Positions 56,212-64,000 of a DNA stretch of 64,000 nucleotides are shown piece after piece. The position numbers and the translations under genes were made by a program. Under the pieces are notes generated by a model. That model did no database searches. It saw only the letters and a list, made by a program, of their open reading frames with translations, and was not told where the DNA came from. How positions within the stretch are numbered: position 1 is the stretch's first letter; every line of letters starts with the position of its first letter. Source of the DNA: 3-1-20CM-4-69-9 sp963833655. GTDB lineage: Bacteria; Actinomycetota; Thermoleophilia; Gaiellales; Gaiellaceae. The DNA is taken from assembly GCA_963833655.1 (NCBI GenBank), contig CAWHYL010000006.1, positions 434,001 through 498,000 of the forward strand, written 5' to 3'.

Positions 56212-57537
56212 ATGGCGGCGACGAAGGCAATCGAGCTGCGGACGGCGATCCCCGGCCCGCGCTCGCAGGAGATTCTCGAGCGGAAGGCGCAGGTCGTCGC
56301 CGACCCGCTCTCCGTCTACATGCCGGTCGTGATCGACCACGGCGACGGCGCGACGCTGACGGACGTCGACGGCAACACGTTCCTCGATTTCACCGGCGGG
56401 GTCGGCTGCCTCAACGTCGGCCACGCGAACGCCCGCATCACGGAAGCGGTTCAGGAGCAGGCCGCACGCTTCCTCCACACCGACTTCACGATCGTCCCGT
56501 ACGAGCTCTACGTCACGCTCGCCGAGCGGCTCGTCGCGACCGTGCCGATCTCCGGCCCCGTGAAGGCCGCCTTCTTCAACGCCGGCACCGAGGCGGTCGA
56601 GAATGCCGTCAAGTTCGCGCGCGCGTACACGAAGCGACCGGCCGTGATCGCGTTCGAAGGCGGGTTCCACGGCCGCACGCTGCTGTCGCTCTCCCTCACC
56701 TCGAAGACGCATCCGTACAAGGCAGGGCTCGGCCCGTTCGCGCCTGACGTCTACCGGGTCCCGTTCGCACAGGACTACCGCGGCCCGGACGCGACCGAGG
56801 CGCTCGCTGCGCTCGAACGCGCCCTCGTGACGCAGGTTGCCGCCGAAAGCGTTGCGGCGATCGTGATCGAGCCCGTGCAGGGCGAGGGTGGCTTCGTCGT
56901 CGCGCCGCCCGACTTCCTCGCCGGCGTCCGCAGGATCTGCGACGAGAACGGCATCGTCCTCGTCGTCGACGAGGTGCAGACCGGCTTCGGCCGCACCGGG
57001 AAGCTCTGGGGAATCGAGCACTACGACGTCGAGCCGGACCTCATGTGCGTCGCGAAGTCGATCGCGGCCGGCCTTCCGCTCTCGGGCGTGCTCGGACGGG
57101 CCGAGATCATGGACGCGCCCGGCGACTCGGCGATCGGCGGCACCTACGTCGGCAACCCGGTCGCGCAGGCGGCGGCGCTCGCCGTCCTCGACGTCTTCGA
57201 GGAGGACGGCCTCGTCGAGCGCGCGGCTCAGGTCGGCGATGCGATCCGCGAGCGGATGCTCGGCTGGCAGCAGCGCCATCCAGGGATCGGCGACGTCCGC
57301 GGCCTCGGCGCCATGCTCGCGATCGAGCTCGTCGACGATCCGGTCACGAAGCGTCCCGCTCCCGAGGCCGCCACCAAAGTCGTCGAGGCGGCCGCCGAGC
57401 GCGGCCTGCTCCTCCTCAAGTCAGGGATCTACTCGAACTGCATCCGCGTCCTCGTCCCGCTCGTGATCACGGACGCGCAGCTGGACGAGGCGCTCGGCGT
57501 CTGGGAAGACGCCCTCGACTCGGCACTCGCCGGCTGA
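56212..57537 (+). CDS. gabT: Class III aminotransferase, 4-aminobutyrate aminotransferase-like
   Basis: 441 residues, PLP fold type I. DFTGGVGCLNVGHANARITE, FFNAGTEAVENAVKFARAYT, EGGFHGRTLLSLSLT, EPVQGEGGFVVAP, LVVDEVQTGFGRTGKLWGIE and CVAKSIAAGLPLSGV with the PLP lysine match GabT most closely. Probable reaction is GABA plus 2-oxoglutarate to succinate semialdehyde plus glutamate; other omega-amino acids are possible. No gabD nearby. ATG 56212 is nine bases after TATCGT (56198-56203). Confidence 0.9.
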   Translation: MAATKAIELRTAIPGPRSQEILERKAQVVADPLSVYMPVVIDHGDGATLTDVDGNTFLDFTGGVGCLNVGHANARITEAVQEQAARFLHTDFTIVPYELYVTLAERLVATVPISGPVKAAFFNAGTEAVENAVKFARAYTKRPAVIAFEGGFHGRTLLSLSLTSKTHPYKAGLGPFAPDVYRVPFAQDYRGPDATEALAALERALVTQVAAESVAAIVIEPVQGEGGFVVAPPDFLAGVRRICDENGIVLVVDEVQTGFGRTGKLWGIEHYDVEPDLMCVAKSIAAGLPLSGVLGRAEIMDAPGDSAIGGTYVGNPVAQAAALAVLDVFEEDGLVERAAQVGDAIRERMLGWQQRHPGIGDVRGLGAMLAIELVDDPVTKRPAPEAATKVVEAAAERGLLLLKSGIYSNCIRVLVPLVITDAQLDEALGVWEDALDSALAG

Positions 57538-57602
57538 GATACCGCTCGCGGTGCCGGCTCCCCGGTCGGCACGGCGCAAGCTGCTCACGCGACCGACGCT
57601 TG

Positions 57603-58006
57603 AGGCGCCGCTTGCGGCGCCGACTTCAGGGTCGGAGGCTTGCCTCCGACCCGTCTGAACTGACCGGTCGACACAGGCCGAACTCCTCACGCGACCGCTG
57701 CCGAGGCGCCGCTTGCGGCGCCGACTTCAGGGTCGGAGGCTTGCCTCCGATCCGTCTGAACTGACCGGTCGACACAGGCCGAACTCCTCACGCGACCGCT
57801 GCCGAGGCGCCGCTTGCGGCGCCGACTTCAGGGTCGGAGGCTTGCCTTCGATCCGTCTGAACTGACCGGTCGATACAGGCCGAACTCCTCACGCAACCGC
57901 CGCTCAGGCGCCGCTTGCGGCGCCGACTTCAGGGTCGGAGGCTTGCCTCCGATCCGTCTGAACTGACCGGTCGACACAGGCCGATCTGCTCACGCAACCG
58001 CCGCTC
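57603..58006. repeat. 101-bp tandem array, four copies, each with two hairpins and a conserved tail
   Basis: Units start at 57603, 57704, 57805 and 57906 (period 101). Each has GGCGCCGC-TT-GCGGCGCC (57604-57621 in unit 1), then GGGTCGGAGGC-TT-GCCTCCGACCC (57629-57652; slightly worn in units 2-4), then GTCTGAACTGACCGGTCGAC (57653-57672). The region 57538-57602 is a decayed partial unit. The whole 490-bp spacer between gabT and the next gene is made of this element; no ORF is credible. Confidence 0.93.
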
Positions 58007-58025
58007 ACAACCGATAGAGCCCGGG

Positions 58026-58295
58026 ATGGCCGGGTTCGCAATCGCCGCTCTCGCCGCGCTCCTCCCCTTCCTCCTCGGCCGCTTCGGCCTCGGGCGTCCC
58101 CTCGTCGTGGCGACGGTCGGTGCAGTGCTTGCCTTCGGGTGGCTGATCGCCCTCGCCGCCGAGCGCGCGAGTGACAGCACCGCGGTGCCGCTCTGGTACG
58201 TCGGCGGCATGGTCGTCCTCCTCTACGCGATCTGGTGCGGTGGCCTCTGGCTCGGCGCGCGGCTCCGACGTCTACGCCATGCGACCCCTGGGTAG
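58026..58295 (+). CDS. Small membrane protein, unknown
   Basis: 89 residues, three membrane helices: FAIAALAALLPFLLGRFGLG, VVATVGAVLAFGWLIALAAE and WYVGGMVVLLYAIWCGGLWL, with a basic tail RRLRRLRHATPG. No family recognised. ATG 58026 lies 20 bp after the tandem array, and the kinase GTG follows nine bases after its stop, so the two may be linked. Confidence 0.68.
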   Translation: MAGFAIAALAALLPFLLGRFGLGRPLVVATVGAVLAFGWLIALAAERASDSTAVPLWYVGGMVVLLYAIWCGGLWLGARLRRLRHATPG

Positions 58296-58304
58296 CTTTC
58301 GCTC

Positions 58305-59738
58305 GTGGTCGGGGAGACGATCGCCGGACGATACGACGTCGAGGAGCTCGTCGGGCACGGCGGCATGTCGAGCGTCTACAAGGCGCGAGATGTGCTGCTC
58401 GAGCGGCACGTCGCTCTGAAGGTCCTCCACGAGCAGTACAGCAACGACGAGGACTTCGTCGAGCGTTTCAAGCGAGAGGCACGGGCGGTCGCGCAGCTCC
58501 AGCACCCGAACATCGTCACGGTCATCGACCGCGGCGAGGAGGACGGACGCCAGTACATCGTCTTCGAGTACGTCGACGGCGAGAACCTGAAGGAGCGCGT
58601 CGTCCGCAACGGGAGGCTCGAGGTTCGCGAGGCCCTCGAGATCGCGGTCGAGGTCGCGCGCGGCCTCGCGTTCGCGCACGAGCAGGGCCTCGTCCACCGT
58701 GATGTGAAACCCCAGAACATCCTGCTCAACGGCGACGGGCGCGCGAAGGTGACGGACTTCGGGATCGCCCGCACCGTCGACGTCGACGGCATGACCCAGA
58801 CCGGGACGATCCTCGGGACGTCGAACTACATCGCCCCCGAGCAGGCGAGCGGTGGGCGGGTGGACGGGCAGAGCGACGTCTACGCGCTCGGCGCGGTCCT
58901 GTACGAACTGCTCACCGGCGAGGTCCCGTTTCCGGGCGAGAGCTTCGTCGTCGTCGCGATGAAGCACATGCACGAACCTGCGCCCAGCCTGCTCGACGTT
59001 CGGGGCGACGTCCCGCTTCGCGTCGCTGCGGCTGTCGACCGTGCGCTCGAGAAGGATCCGGAGCAGCGATTCCCGACGATGGACGCTTTCGCCGCGGAGC
59101 TCGAGGCATGTCTTGCGGAGCTCGACCGCGGCGACGCCGGCGACGCGACGATGGTGATCCCGCCGGCGGCGCCGACGCCGAAGCCTCGACACCGGAAGGT
59201 TTCACGCTGGCCGATCGTCATCGGCGTGCTCGCGCTCGCCGCGATCGCGGCGATCGTCATCGGCCTGCTCGCGATTCCCGGGAAGAACGACAGCAGCCCG
59301 CCGCCGGCGACCACGCGCGTGGGGCTGACGGGCCTCATGTCGTACGACCCCTACGGCGACAACAAGACCGAGAACTCCGCGGCTGCTCCCAACGTCACCG
59401 ACGGAGACCAGGCGACGTACTGGTCGACGGAGCACTACAACGACGCGCCGTCGCTCGACAAGCCCGGTGTCGGCGTCGTCGTCGACGCCGGGACACTCGT
59501 CCAGCTCACGCGCCTGACGCTCGTCACCGACACGCCCGGGTTCAAAGCGCAGATCAAGGCGACGAACACGGAAGGCGGAACGACGGAGGCCGTGTCGGCG
59601 CCCAAGGTCGTCGGGCCGACGACCTCCTTCGAGATCTCGCCCTCGGGGCCGAAGCGCTACTACGTCATCTGGATCACGCGGCTGCCGCAGGACCGGAACT
59701 ACGCGCACGTCAACGAGGTGCGCGGCTTCACGCGTTAG
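58305..59738 (+). CDS. Transmembrane Ser/Thr kinase with extracellular discoidin-like domain
   Basis: 477 residues. Kinase domain 1-270: LVGHGGMSSVYKARD, VALKVL, GLVHRDVKPQNILL, VTDFGIA, GTSNYIAPEQASGG. Basic juxtamembrane segment, one helix (~304-325, IVIGVLALAAIAAIVIGLLA), then an F5/8 type C/discoidin-like jelly roll: PNVTDGDQATYWSTEHYNDA and YVIWITRLPQDRNYAHVNEV. Such domains bind carbohydrate or lipid. GTG 58305 is exactly 7 nt after TAGCTT (58293-58298). Its stop overlaps the ddl stop in TTAG (59735-59738). Confidence 0.9.
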   Translation: MVGETIAGRYDVEELVGHGGMSSVYKARDVLLERHVALKVLHEQYSNDEDFVERFKREARAVAQLQHPNIVTVIDRGEEDGRQYIVFEYVDGENLKERVVRNGRLEVREALEIAVEVARGLAFAHEQGLVHRDVKPQNILLNGDGRAKVTDFGIARTVDVDGMTQTGTILGTSNYIAPEQASGGRVDGQSDVYALGAVLYELLTGEVPFPGESFVVVAMKHMHEPAPSLLDVRGDVPLRVAAAVDRALEKDPEQRFPTMDAFAAELEACLAELDRGDAGDATMVIPPAAPTPKPRHRKVSRWPIVIGVLALAAIAAIVIGLLAIPGKNDSSPPPATTRVGLTGLMSYDPYGDNKTENSAAAPNVTDGDQATYWSTEHYNDAPSLDKPGVGVVVDAGTLVQLTRLTLVTDTPGFKAQIKATNTEGGTTEAVSAPKVVGPTTSFEISPSGPKRYYVIWITRLPQDRNYAHVNEVRGFTR

Positions 59739-60733
59739 TACTGCAGCTTCGCGCGGCGTCGCTGCCGCTCGAGCGCAAGGTCGACGAGGCGTCGGAGCAG
59801 TTGCTGATACGGGACCCCGGACGCCTCGAAGAGCCTCGCGTAGACGCTCGTCGCGGTGAACCCCGGGATCGTGTTGAGCTCGTTCACGACGACGCGGTCG
59901 CCGTCGACGACGAAACAGTCCACCCGCGCCATCCCCTCGCACTCGGTGACGCGAAAGGCTTCGACGGCCGTCGTCTGCACCTGCTCGAGGACGTGCTCGG
60001 GAAGGTCGGGCGGAACGACGAGATCCATTCCACCGGCGTCGTACTTCGACGAGTAGTCGTACCACTCGTGCCCGAGCGGGACGATCTGCCCGGGCAGCGA
60101 CGCGATCGGCTCGAAGTTGCCGAGAACGCCGACCTCGACCTCCAGCCCGTCCAGGAACTCCTCGATCAGCACCTTCTCGTCGTGGCGAAACGCGAGGTCG
60201 ACCGCCGGGCCTAGCTCCCCGTCGTCGTGCACCTTGCTGATGCCGACGGAGGAGCCGAGCCGGGCGGGCTTGACGAAACAGGGATAGCCGAACGGGTTCC
60301 CGACCGCGTCTCCCGGCCGCAGCGCGACGTGCCGCGCGACCGGGATGCCGCTGTCACGAAGCACCTTCTTGAACAGGTCCTTGTCCATGCAGAGCGCCGA
60401 GGCGGCGACGCCAGCGCCGACGTACGCGACGCCGGCAAGCTCGAGCAGGCCCTGGACGGTGCCGTCTTCGCCGAACGGCCCGTGCAGGATCGGCAGGACG
60501 ACGTCGACGGAGCCGAGAGCCGCGGGCGCATTCGCCGCGGGCACAGGGAGCGTCTCCGCAACCGTCCCGTCACCGGAGCCGAGCTCCCAGCGGCCGTCTC
60601 GGCCGATCGCGACGGTCACGACCTCGTACTGCTCCGGATCGAGGGACTCGAGCACGGACCGCGCGGAGGCAAGCGAGATGTCGTGCTCGGAGGAACGGCC
60701 GCCCGCGAGGACTGCGACCCGGAGTCGCGGCAT
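59735..60733 (-). CDS. ddl: D-alanine--D-alanine ligase
   Basis: 332 residues, ATP-grasp. VAVLAGGRSSEHDISLASAR with the catalytic Glu, LPILHGPFGEDGTVQGLLEL, CFVKPARLGSSVGISKVHD with the ATP-binding Lys, and the Mg ligands in VVVNELNTIPGFT. Makes the dipeptide for peptidoglycan precursors. ATG 60733 overlaps the PASTA kinase stop (ATGA), so kinase and ligase are co-translated. Confidence 0.95.
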   Translation of the reverse strand: MPRLRVAVLAGGRSSEHDISLASARSVLESLDPEQYEVVTVAIGRDGRWELGSGDGTVAETLPVPAANAPAALGSVDVVLPILHGPFGEDGTVQGLLELAGVAYVGAGVAASALCMDKDLFKKVLRDSGIPVARHVALRPGDAVGNPFGYPCFVKPARLGSSVGISKVHDDGELGPAVDLAFRHDEKVLIEEFLDGLEVEVGVLGNFEPIASLPGQIVPLGHEWYDYSSKYDAGGMDLVVPPDLPEHVLEQVQTTAVEAFRVTECEGMARVDCFVVDGDRVVVNELNTIPGFTATSVYARLFEASGVPYQQLLRRLVDLALERQRRRAKLQY

Positions 60734-62643
60734 CAGGGCGGGCCGGGCTCCGTCGTGGTGGTGGCCGTGTACTTGCCGACGGCGATCGTCACGACCGTCC
60801 CCGGCGGCGCCTGGCCGGTGGGATCCTGCGTCTGCACGATCCCGTCCTGGCCCGGGTCGTTGACGGACTGCGTGACGATCTTGACGCCGAAGCCGGAGGC
60901 CTTCAGCTGCGTGACTGCGTCCGCCTGCGCCAGGCTGGTGACGTCGGGGATCGTGGACGTCTTCGGGCCCCGCGAGACGGTGAGCGTGACCGTGGTGCCC
61001 GGCGGCTGGTACGTGCCGGCGTCGGGGCTCTGCGCGATGACCGAGTCCTTCGGCGCGTTGTCGTCGACGTCTCTGCGCCGGACGGCGAAACCGGCGCCGA
61101 GCAACGCCGAGTTCGCGCTCGCGAACGTCGAGCCGACGACGCTCGGGACGATCACCGGCTTGGGCCCCTTCGAGACCTTGAGCGTGACACTCGACTCCTG
61201 ATCGACGCGCGCCCCGGCCTTCGGCGTCTGCGCGAAGACCTGGCCCTGCGGCGCATCGTTGTCGACGTTCTGGATCTTCCATTTCAGGCTCGCTGCGCGG
61301 AGGTCGGACAACGCCTGGTCGAGCGGCTCCCCGATGACGCTCGGCACGTCGGTCTGTGGTGGGCCGGCCGACGAGAAGACCGTGACGTAGTTGCCCTTCT
61401 CGATCTTCTCGCCCGGCTGCGGATCCTGCTTGAACACAAACGTCTCCGGCGTCTTCGCGTTGTACTGGCGCACGACCTGCACGCGGAGGCCCTTGGCATG
61501 AATCTGCTTGACCGCGTCGATCTCCCGCAGGCCGACGTAGTTCGAGACGGCGACCTTCGAGTTGGTGAGCTGCGTCTGGATCTGGTTGTAGAGGAAGTAG
61601 CCGCCCACGATCGCAGCGAGGACGAACAGCAGCGCGACGATCCACGGCCAGACCGCACGGCGGCGCGGCTCGTCGTAGTCGTAGTACGCAGCCGGCGGCG
61701 CGTACGGCACGGTCTCGCGCGCGCGCGGCGCCGTGATCGCCGTCACGGCCGTCGGGGGCGGGCCGGAGATGATCGCCGTCGCAGCCTCCTCCGTCGCCGG
61801 CGAGACGGCGGCGCCGCTCGCGACGCGCGCGAGGTCGGCGTCCATCTCCTCGGCGCTCTGGTAGCGGTCGTCGGGATCCTTTGCAAGCGCGCGCAGCACC
61901 ACCATGTCCAGGTCACGAGGGACCTCGGCGCGGCGGGCCGACGGCGGCTCGGGCGTGCTCGAGAGATGCTTCATCGCGATCTCGACCGGCGTATCGCCCG
62001 TGAACGGGACGACGCCGGTGAGCAGCTCGTAGAGGACGACGCCGACGGAGTAGAGGTCGGACGTCTGGTCGACCGGCGCGCCCTTCGCCTGCTCGGGGGA
62101 GAGGTACTGCGCCGTGCCGATGATCGACCCGGCCTCCGTCATCTGGCTTGCGCCCGCGCGCGCGATCCCGAAGTCCGTGACCTTGAGCCGGCCCTCGGCG
62201 TCGACGAGCACGTTGTGCGGCTTGATGTCGCGGTGGACGATCCCGTGGCGGTGCGCGAAACGCAGTGCGGCGAGGATCTGGCGCGCGTAGTCGATCGCGA
62301 CGTTCACGGGCGCCGGCCCGCGGGCGACGATCAGCTCCTTCAAGGAGCGGCCGTCGAGGTACTCCATCGCGATGTAGTAGGTGCCCTCGGCCTCGCCGCG
62401 GTCGTAGATCGAGACGATGTTCGGGTGCGAGAGGCTCGCCGAGTTCTTGGCCTCGCGACGGAAGCGCTCGACGAACTGGTCGTCGCCGGCGTGGCGGTCG
62501 TTGAGGATCTTGATCGCGACGCGGCGGCCGAGCACCTCGTCCTCCGCGAGATAGACGTTCGCCATCCCGCCGGTGCCGAGCTTGCGCACGATGCGATAGC
62601 GCCCGTCGAACAGGGTGTTGAGGAGGGTGTCTGTTACGGCCAT
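60733..62643 (-). CDS. pknB: PASTA-domain Ser/Thr protein kinase
   Basis: 636 residues. Kinase domain ~1-275 (KLGTGGMANVYLAEDEVLGR, IVHRDIKPHNVLV, VTDFGIARAG, GTAQYLSPEQAKG), a Pro/Ala linker, membrane helix ~333-352 (WPWIVALLFVLAAIVGGYFL), then four PASTA repeats ending in the KVSKGPKP and TVSRGPKTS type junctions. The PASTA stem binds muropeptides/lipid II; actinobacterial PknB tunes cell-wall growth and division. TACTCT (62660-62655) lies 12 nt before ATG 62643. It stands between pbpA and ddl. Confidence 0.95.
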   Translation of the reverse strand: MAVTDTLLNTLFDGRYRIVRKLGTGGMANVYLAEDEVLGRRVAIKILNDRHAGDDQFVERFRREAKNSASLSHPNIVSIYDRGEAEGTYYIAMEYLDGRSLKELIVARGPAPVNVAIDYARQILAALRFAHRHGIVHRDIKPHNVLVDAEGRLKVTDFGIARAGASQMTEAGSIIGTAQYLSPEQAKGAPVDQTSDLYSVGVVLYELLTGVVPFTGDTPVEIAMKHLSSTPEPPSARRAEVPRDLDMVVLRALAKDPDDRYQSAEEMDADLARVASGAAVSPATEEAATAIISGPPPTAVTAITAPRARETVPYAPPAAYYDYDEPRRRAVWPWIVALLFVLAAIVGGYFLYNQIQTQLTNSKVAVSNYVGLREIDAVKQIHAKGLRVQVVRQYNAKTPETFVFKQDPQPGEKIEKGNYVTVFSSAGPPQTDVPSVIGEPLDQALSDLRAASLKWKIQNVDNDAPQGQVFAQTPKAGARVDQESSVTLKVSKGPKPVIVPSVVGSTFASANSALLGAGFAVRRRDVDDNAPKDSVIAQSPDAGTYQPPGTTVTLTVSRGPKTSTIPDVTSLAQADAVTQLKASGFGVKIVTQSVNDPGQDGIVQTQDPTGQAPPGTVVTIAVGKYTATTTTEPGPP

Positions 62644-62671
62644 GGGGCTATCTCAGAGTAGGGTTTCGCCC

Positions 62672-64000
62672 CTACCGGAGCGCTGCCTCCATCAGCTGCT
62701 TCGCGATCGGCGCCGCGACCGTGCCGCCGAAGCCGCCGGCCTGGTTCTCGACGACGACCGCGACGACGATCTTCGGCGCGTCGGCGGGCGCGAAGGAGAC
62801 GAACCACGTCGTGTTGATGTTGCCGCGTCCGGTCTCGGCCGTTCCCGTCTTCCCTGCGACGCGCACACCCGGAATCTGCGCGGCCGTGCCCGTGCCGCCC
62901 TCGACGGCGAGCTCCATCATCTGCGTGAGCTCGGCAGCGGTCTGGCGCTTGATCGGCGTGCCGAGGCGCTCCGGCTTCAGGTGTGTGACGGTGTTGCCGC
63001 CGGGCGAGAGGATGCGCTCGATCACCTGCGGCTTCATCTGGACGCCGTGGTTCGCGATCGTCGCGCCGACCATCGCCATCTGAAGCGGCGTCACCTGCAA
63101 ACGCTCCTGCCCGAACGCGAGCCGGCCGGGGTCGACCTGCGTCGCCGGGTTCGACGGGACGAACAACTTGCCGTGGTCGTACAGCCCGCTCGGCACGCGC
63201 TCGTTCTCCGGCGTCTCGAGCGGCGGGGTCTTGTAGAAGCCGAACCGGTCGGCGTACCGCAGCACCGTGCCGGCGCCGAGGGTCTTCCCGATGTTGCAGA
63301 AGACCGAGTTGATCGAGTGCTCGAAGCCCGTCGCGAGGTCGACGTGCCCGAAGGTCTCGGGTGCCTCGGGGTTGCCGGCGTTGCGCACCGGCTTGCCGTA
63401 CTCGATGCAGTAGCCGGGGTCGTAGAACGGGGAGCTCGGGCTGAAGCGGCCCGTGTCGAGCGCGGCTGCTGCGGTCACCATCTTGAACGTCGACCCCGGC
63501 TGGTACTTGCCTGCGGTCGCGCGGTTCAGGAGCGTCGCACCGCACGGGAGATTCGTTCTCGTCGCCAGCTTGAAGTGCTTCTCGATCAGGTTCGGGTTGT
63601 ACGTCGGGTTCGTCACCATCGCGAGCACACGCCCTGTCGCCGGCTCGAGCGCGACCACCGCCCCGCATTTGCCCTGCAACGCGCGCCGCGCGATCGCCTG
63701 CAGCCCCGGGCGGATCGTCAGGACGAGGTTGTTGCCGGTGACGGTCGAGCCCTTGAGCTTGTCGAGCGTCGAGCGGAAGACCGTGTCGAGGTTCGCGTTC
63801 GAGCCGGTGAGGAAGTCGTTGTACGACTGCTCCAGGCCGCTGCGGTTGCGGGACTGCGTCGAGTAGCCGACGACGTTGGCGAACAGCGGGCCCGTCGGAT
63901 AGCGCCGGAAGTAGAGCGTTTGGCCGCCGACGTTCTTGCGCACGTTCGTGGCGAGGATCGTCCGGCCGTCCGCCGCGTAGATCTTGCCGCGCTTGATCGA
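62672..64000 (-). CDS. pbpA: Class B penicillin-binding protein (PbpA-type), N-terminus outside the window
   Basis: 442 residues seen; the frame is open to the window edge, so the membrane anchor and part of the dimerisation domain are missing. Transpeptidase motifs: active Ser in YQPGSTFKMVTAAAA, SIN in EHSINSVFCN as the SxN box, and KTG in VAGKTGTAETG. VGYSTQSRNRSGLEQSYND is the pre-catalytic block of PBP2/PbpA proteins. It crosslinks peptidoglycan. Position upstream of pknB is the classic actinobacterial arrangement. Confidence 0.93.
   Translation of the reverse strand, partial: SIKRGKIYAADGRTILATNVRKNVGGQTLYFRRYPTGPLFANVVGYSTQSRNRSGLEQSYNDFLTGSNANLDTVFRSTLDKLKGSTVTGNNLVLTIRPGLQAIARRALQGKCGAVVALEPATGRVLAMVTNPTYNPNLIEKHFKLATRTNLPCGATLLNRATAGKYQPGSTFKMVTAAAALDTGRFSPSSPFYDPGYCIEYGKPVRNAGNPEAPETFGHVDLATGFEHSINSVFCNIGKTLGAGTVLRYADRFGFYKTPPLETPENERVPSGLYDHGKLFVPSNPATQVDPGRLAFGQERLQVTPLQMAMVGATIANHGVQMKPQVIERILSPGGNTVTHLKPERLGTPIKRQTAAELTQMMELAVEGGTGTAAQIPGVRVAGKTGTAETGRGNINTTWFVSFAPADAPKIVVAVVVENQAGGFGGTVAAPIAKQLMEAALR

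Noticed and set aside
57603..58006. CRISPR or coding repeat protein
   Set aside because: Whole 101-bp units repeat without spacers, and the frame shifts between units because 101 is not a multiple of three.
59735..61645. 636-codon frame ending in ddl
   Set aside because: Its first ~300 codons are the PASTA kinase in the wrong frame; ddl starts at ATG 60733.

Overview
The window is about 70% G+C and reads as chromosomal DNA of an actinobacterium. GTG and TTG starts are frequent and genes are tightly packed. Several markers point to the phylum: OpcA beside Zwf, a PdtaS/PdtaR-like ANTAR two-component pair, PASTA-type PknB with PbpA, a SufU-based SUF operon, a Mycobacterium-like Dcd and DUF6458. 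A deep-branching class such as Thermoleophilia (Gaiellales/Solirubrobacterales) is my best guess from gene content and style; no rRNA is present to test it. I see no phage, plasmid, IS element or CRISPR. The content is core metabolism, respiration, Fe-S assembly, wall synthesis and signalling.

Layout. 0-1.1 kb: end of a surface-type protein. 1.3-9.8 kb (minus): an almost complete pentose-phosphate operon, rpiB-tal-pgi-gnd-zwf-opcA, trailed by DUF899, a methyltransferase and a GNAT protein. Transketolase is divergent at 9.8 kb. 11.6-12.1 kb: a 112-bp tandem array joins the 3' ends of tkt and a convergent gluconokinase-like FGGY kinase. 13.4-19.5 kb: ABC-F protein, PdtaR/PdtaS-like pair around a coiled-coil gene, small membrane proteins and a PRC-barrel-like gene. 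19.7-23.5 kb: glnA with an apparent attenuator, a RmlB-like dehydratase and a Ser/Thr kinase. 23.6-29.7 kb: SpoIID-like and subtilisin-like secreted proteins, then a nucleotide-sugar cluster. tRNA-Lys(CTT) is at 29.7 kb. 30-35 kb: MFS exporter and a 1020-residue GAF/PAS histidine kinase. 35.2-41.2 kb: aa3-type oxidase operon interleaved with UspA-like genes, followed by a diheme cytochrome c. 41.3-44.8 kb: STAS protein, TPR protein, amidohydrolase, tatC and tatA. 44.9-53.2 kb: sufC-sufB-(VOC)2-sufD-metalloprotease-sufS-sufU-Rieske-tag-methyltransferase. 53.2 kb: a candidate structured RNA. 53.4-57.5 kb: epimerase, dcd, a glycosidase-like protein and a class III aminotransferase. 57.6-58.0 kb: a 101-bp tandem hairpin array. 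58-64 kb: Ser/Thr kinase, ddl, PASTA kinase and PbpA, a cell-wall growth-control group.

Four themes run through the non-coding DNA. (1) Many first-in-operon genes have a TANNNT hexamer with its last base about 7 nt before a GTG or ATG start, often in spacers of 19-28 bp between divergent genes, which implies leaderless and bidirectional transcription. (2) Intergenic DNA is loaded with perfect hairpins, tandem arrays and copies of gene 3' ends. (3) A hairpin followed by a conserved 20-nt tail occurs both in the 57.6-kb array and at 41.3 kb. (4) Two candidate RNA regulators stand out: the glnA leader, and a compact RNA at 53.2 kb carrying 15 nt complementary to the expected 16S rRNA 3' end.
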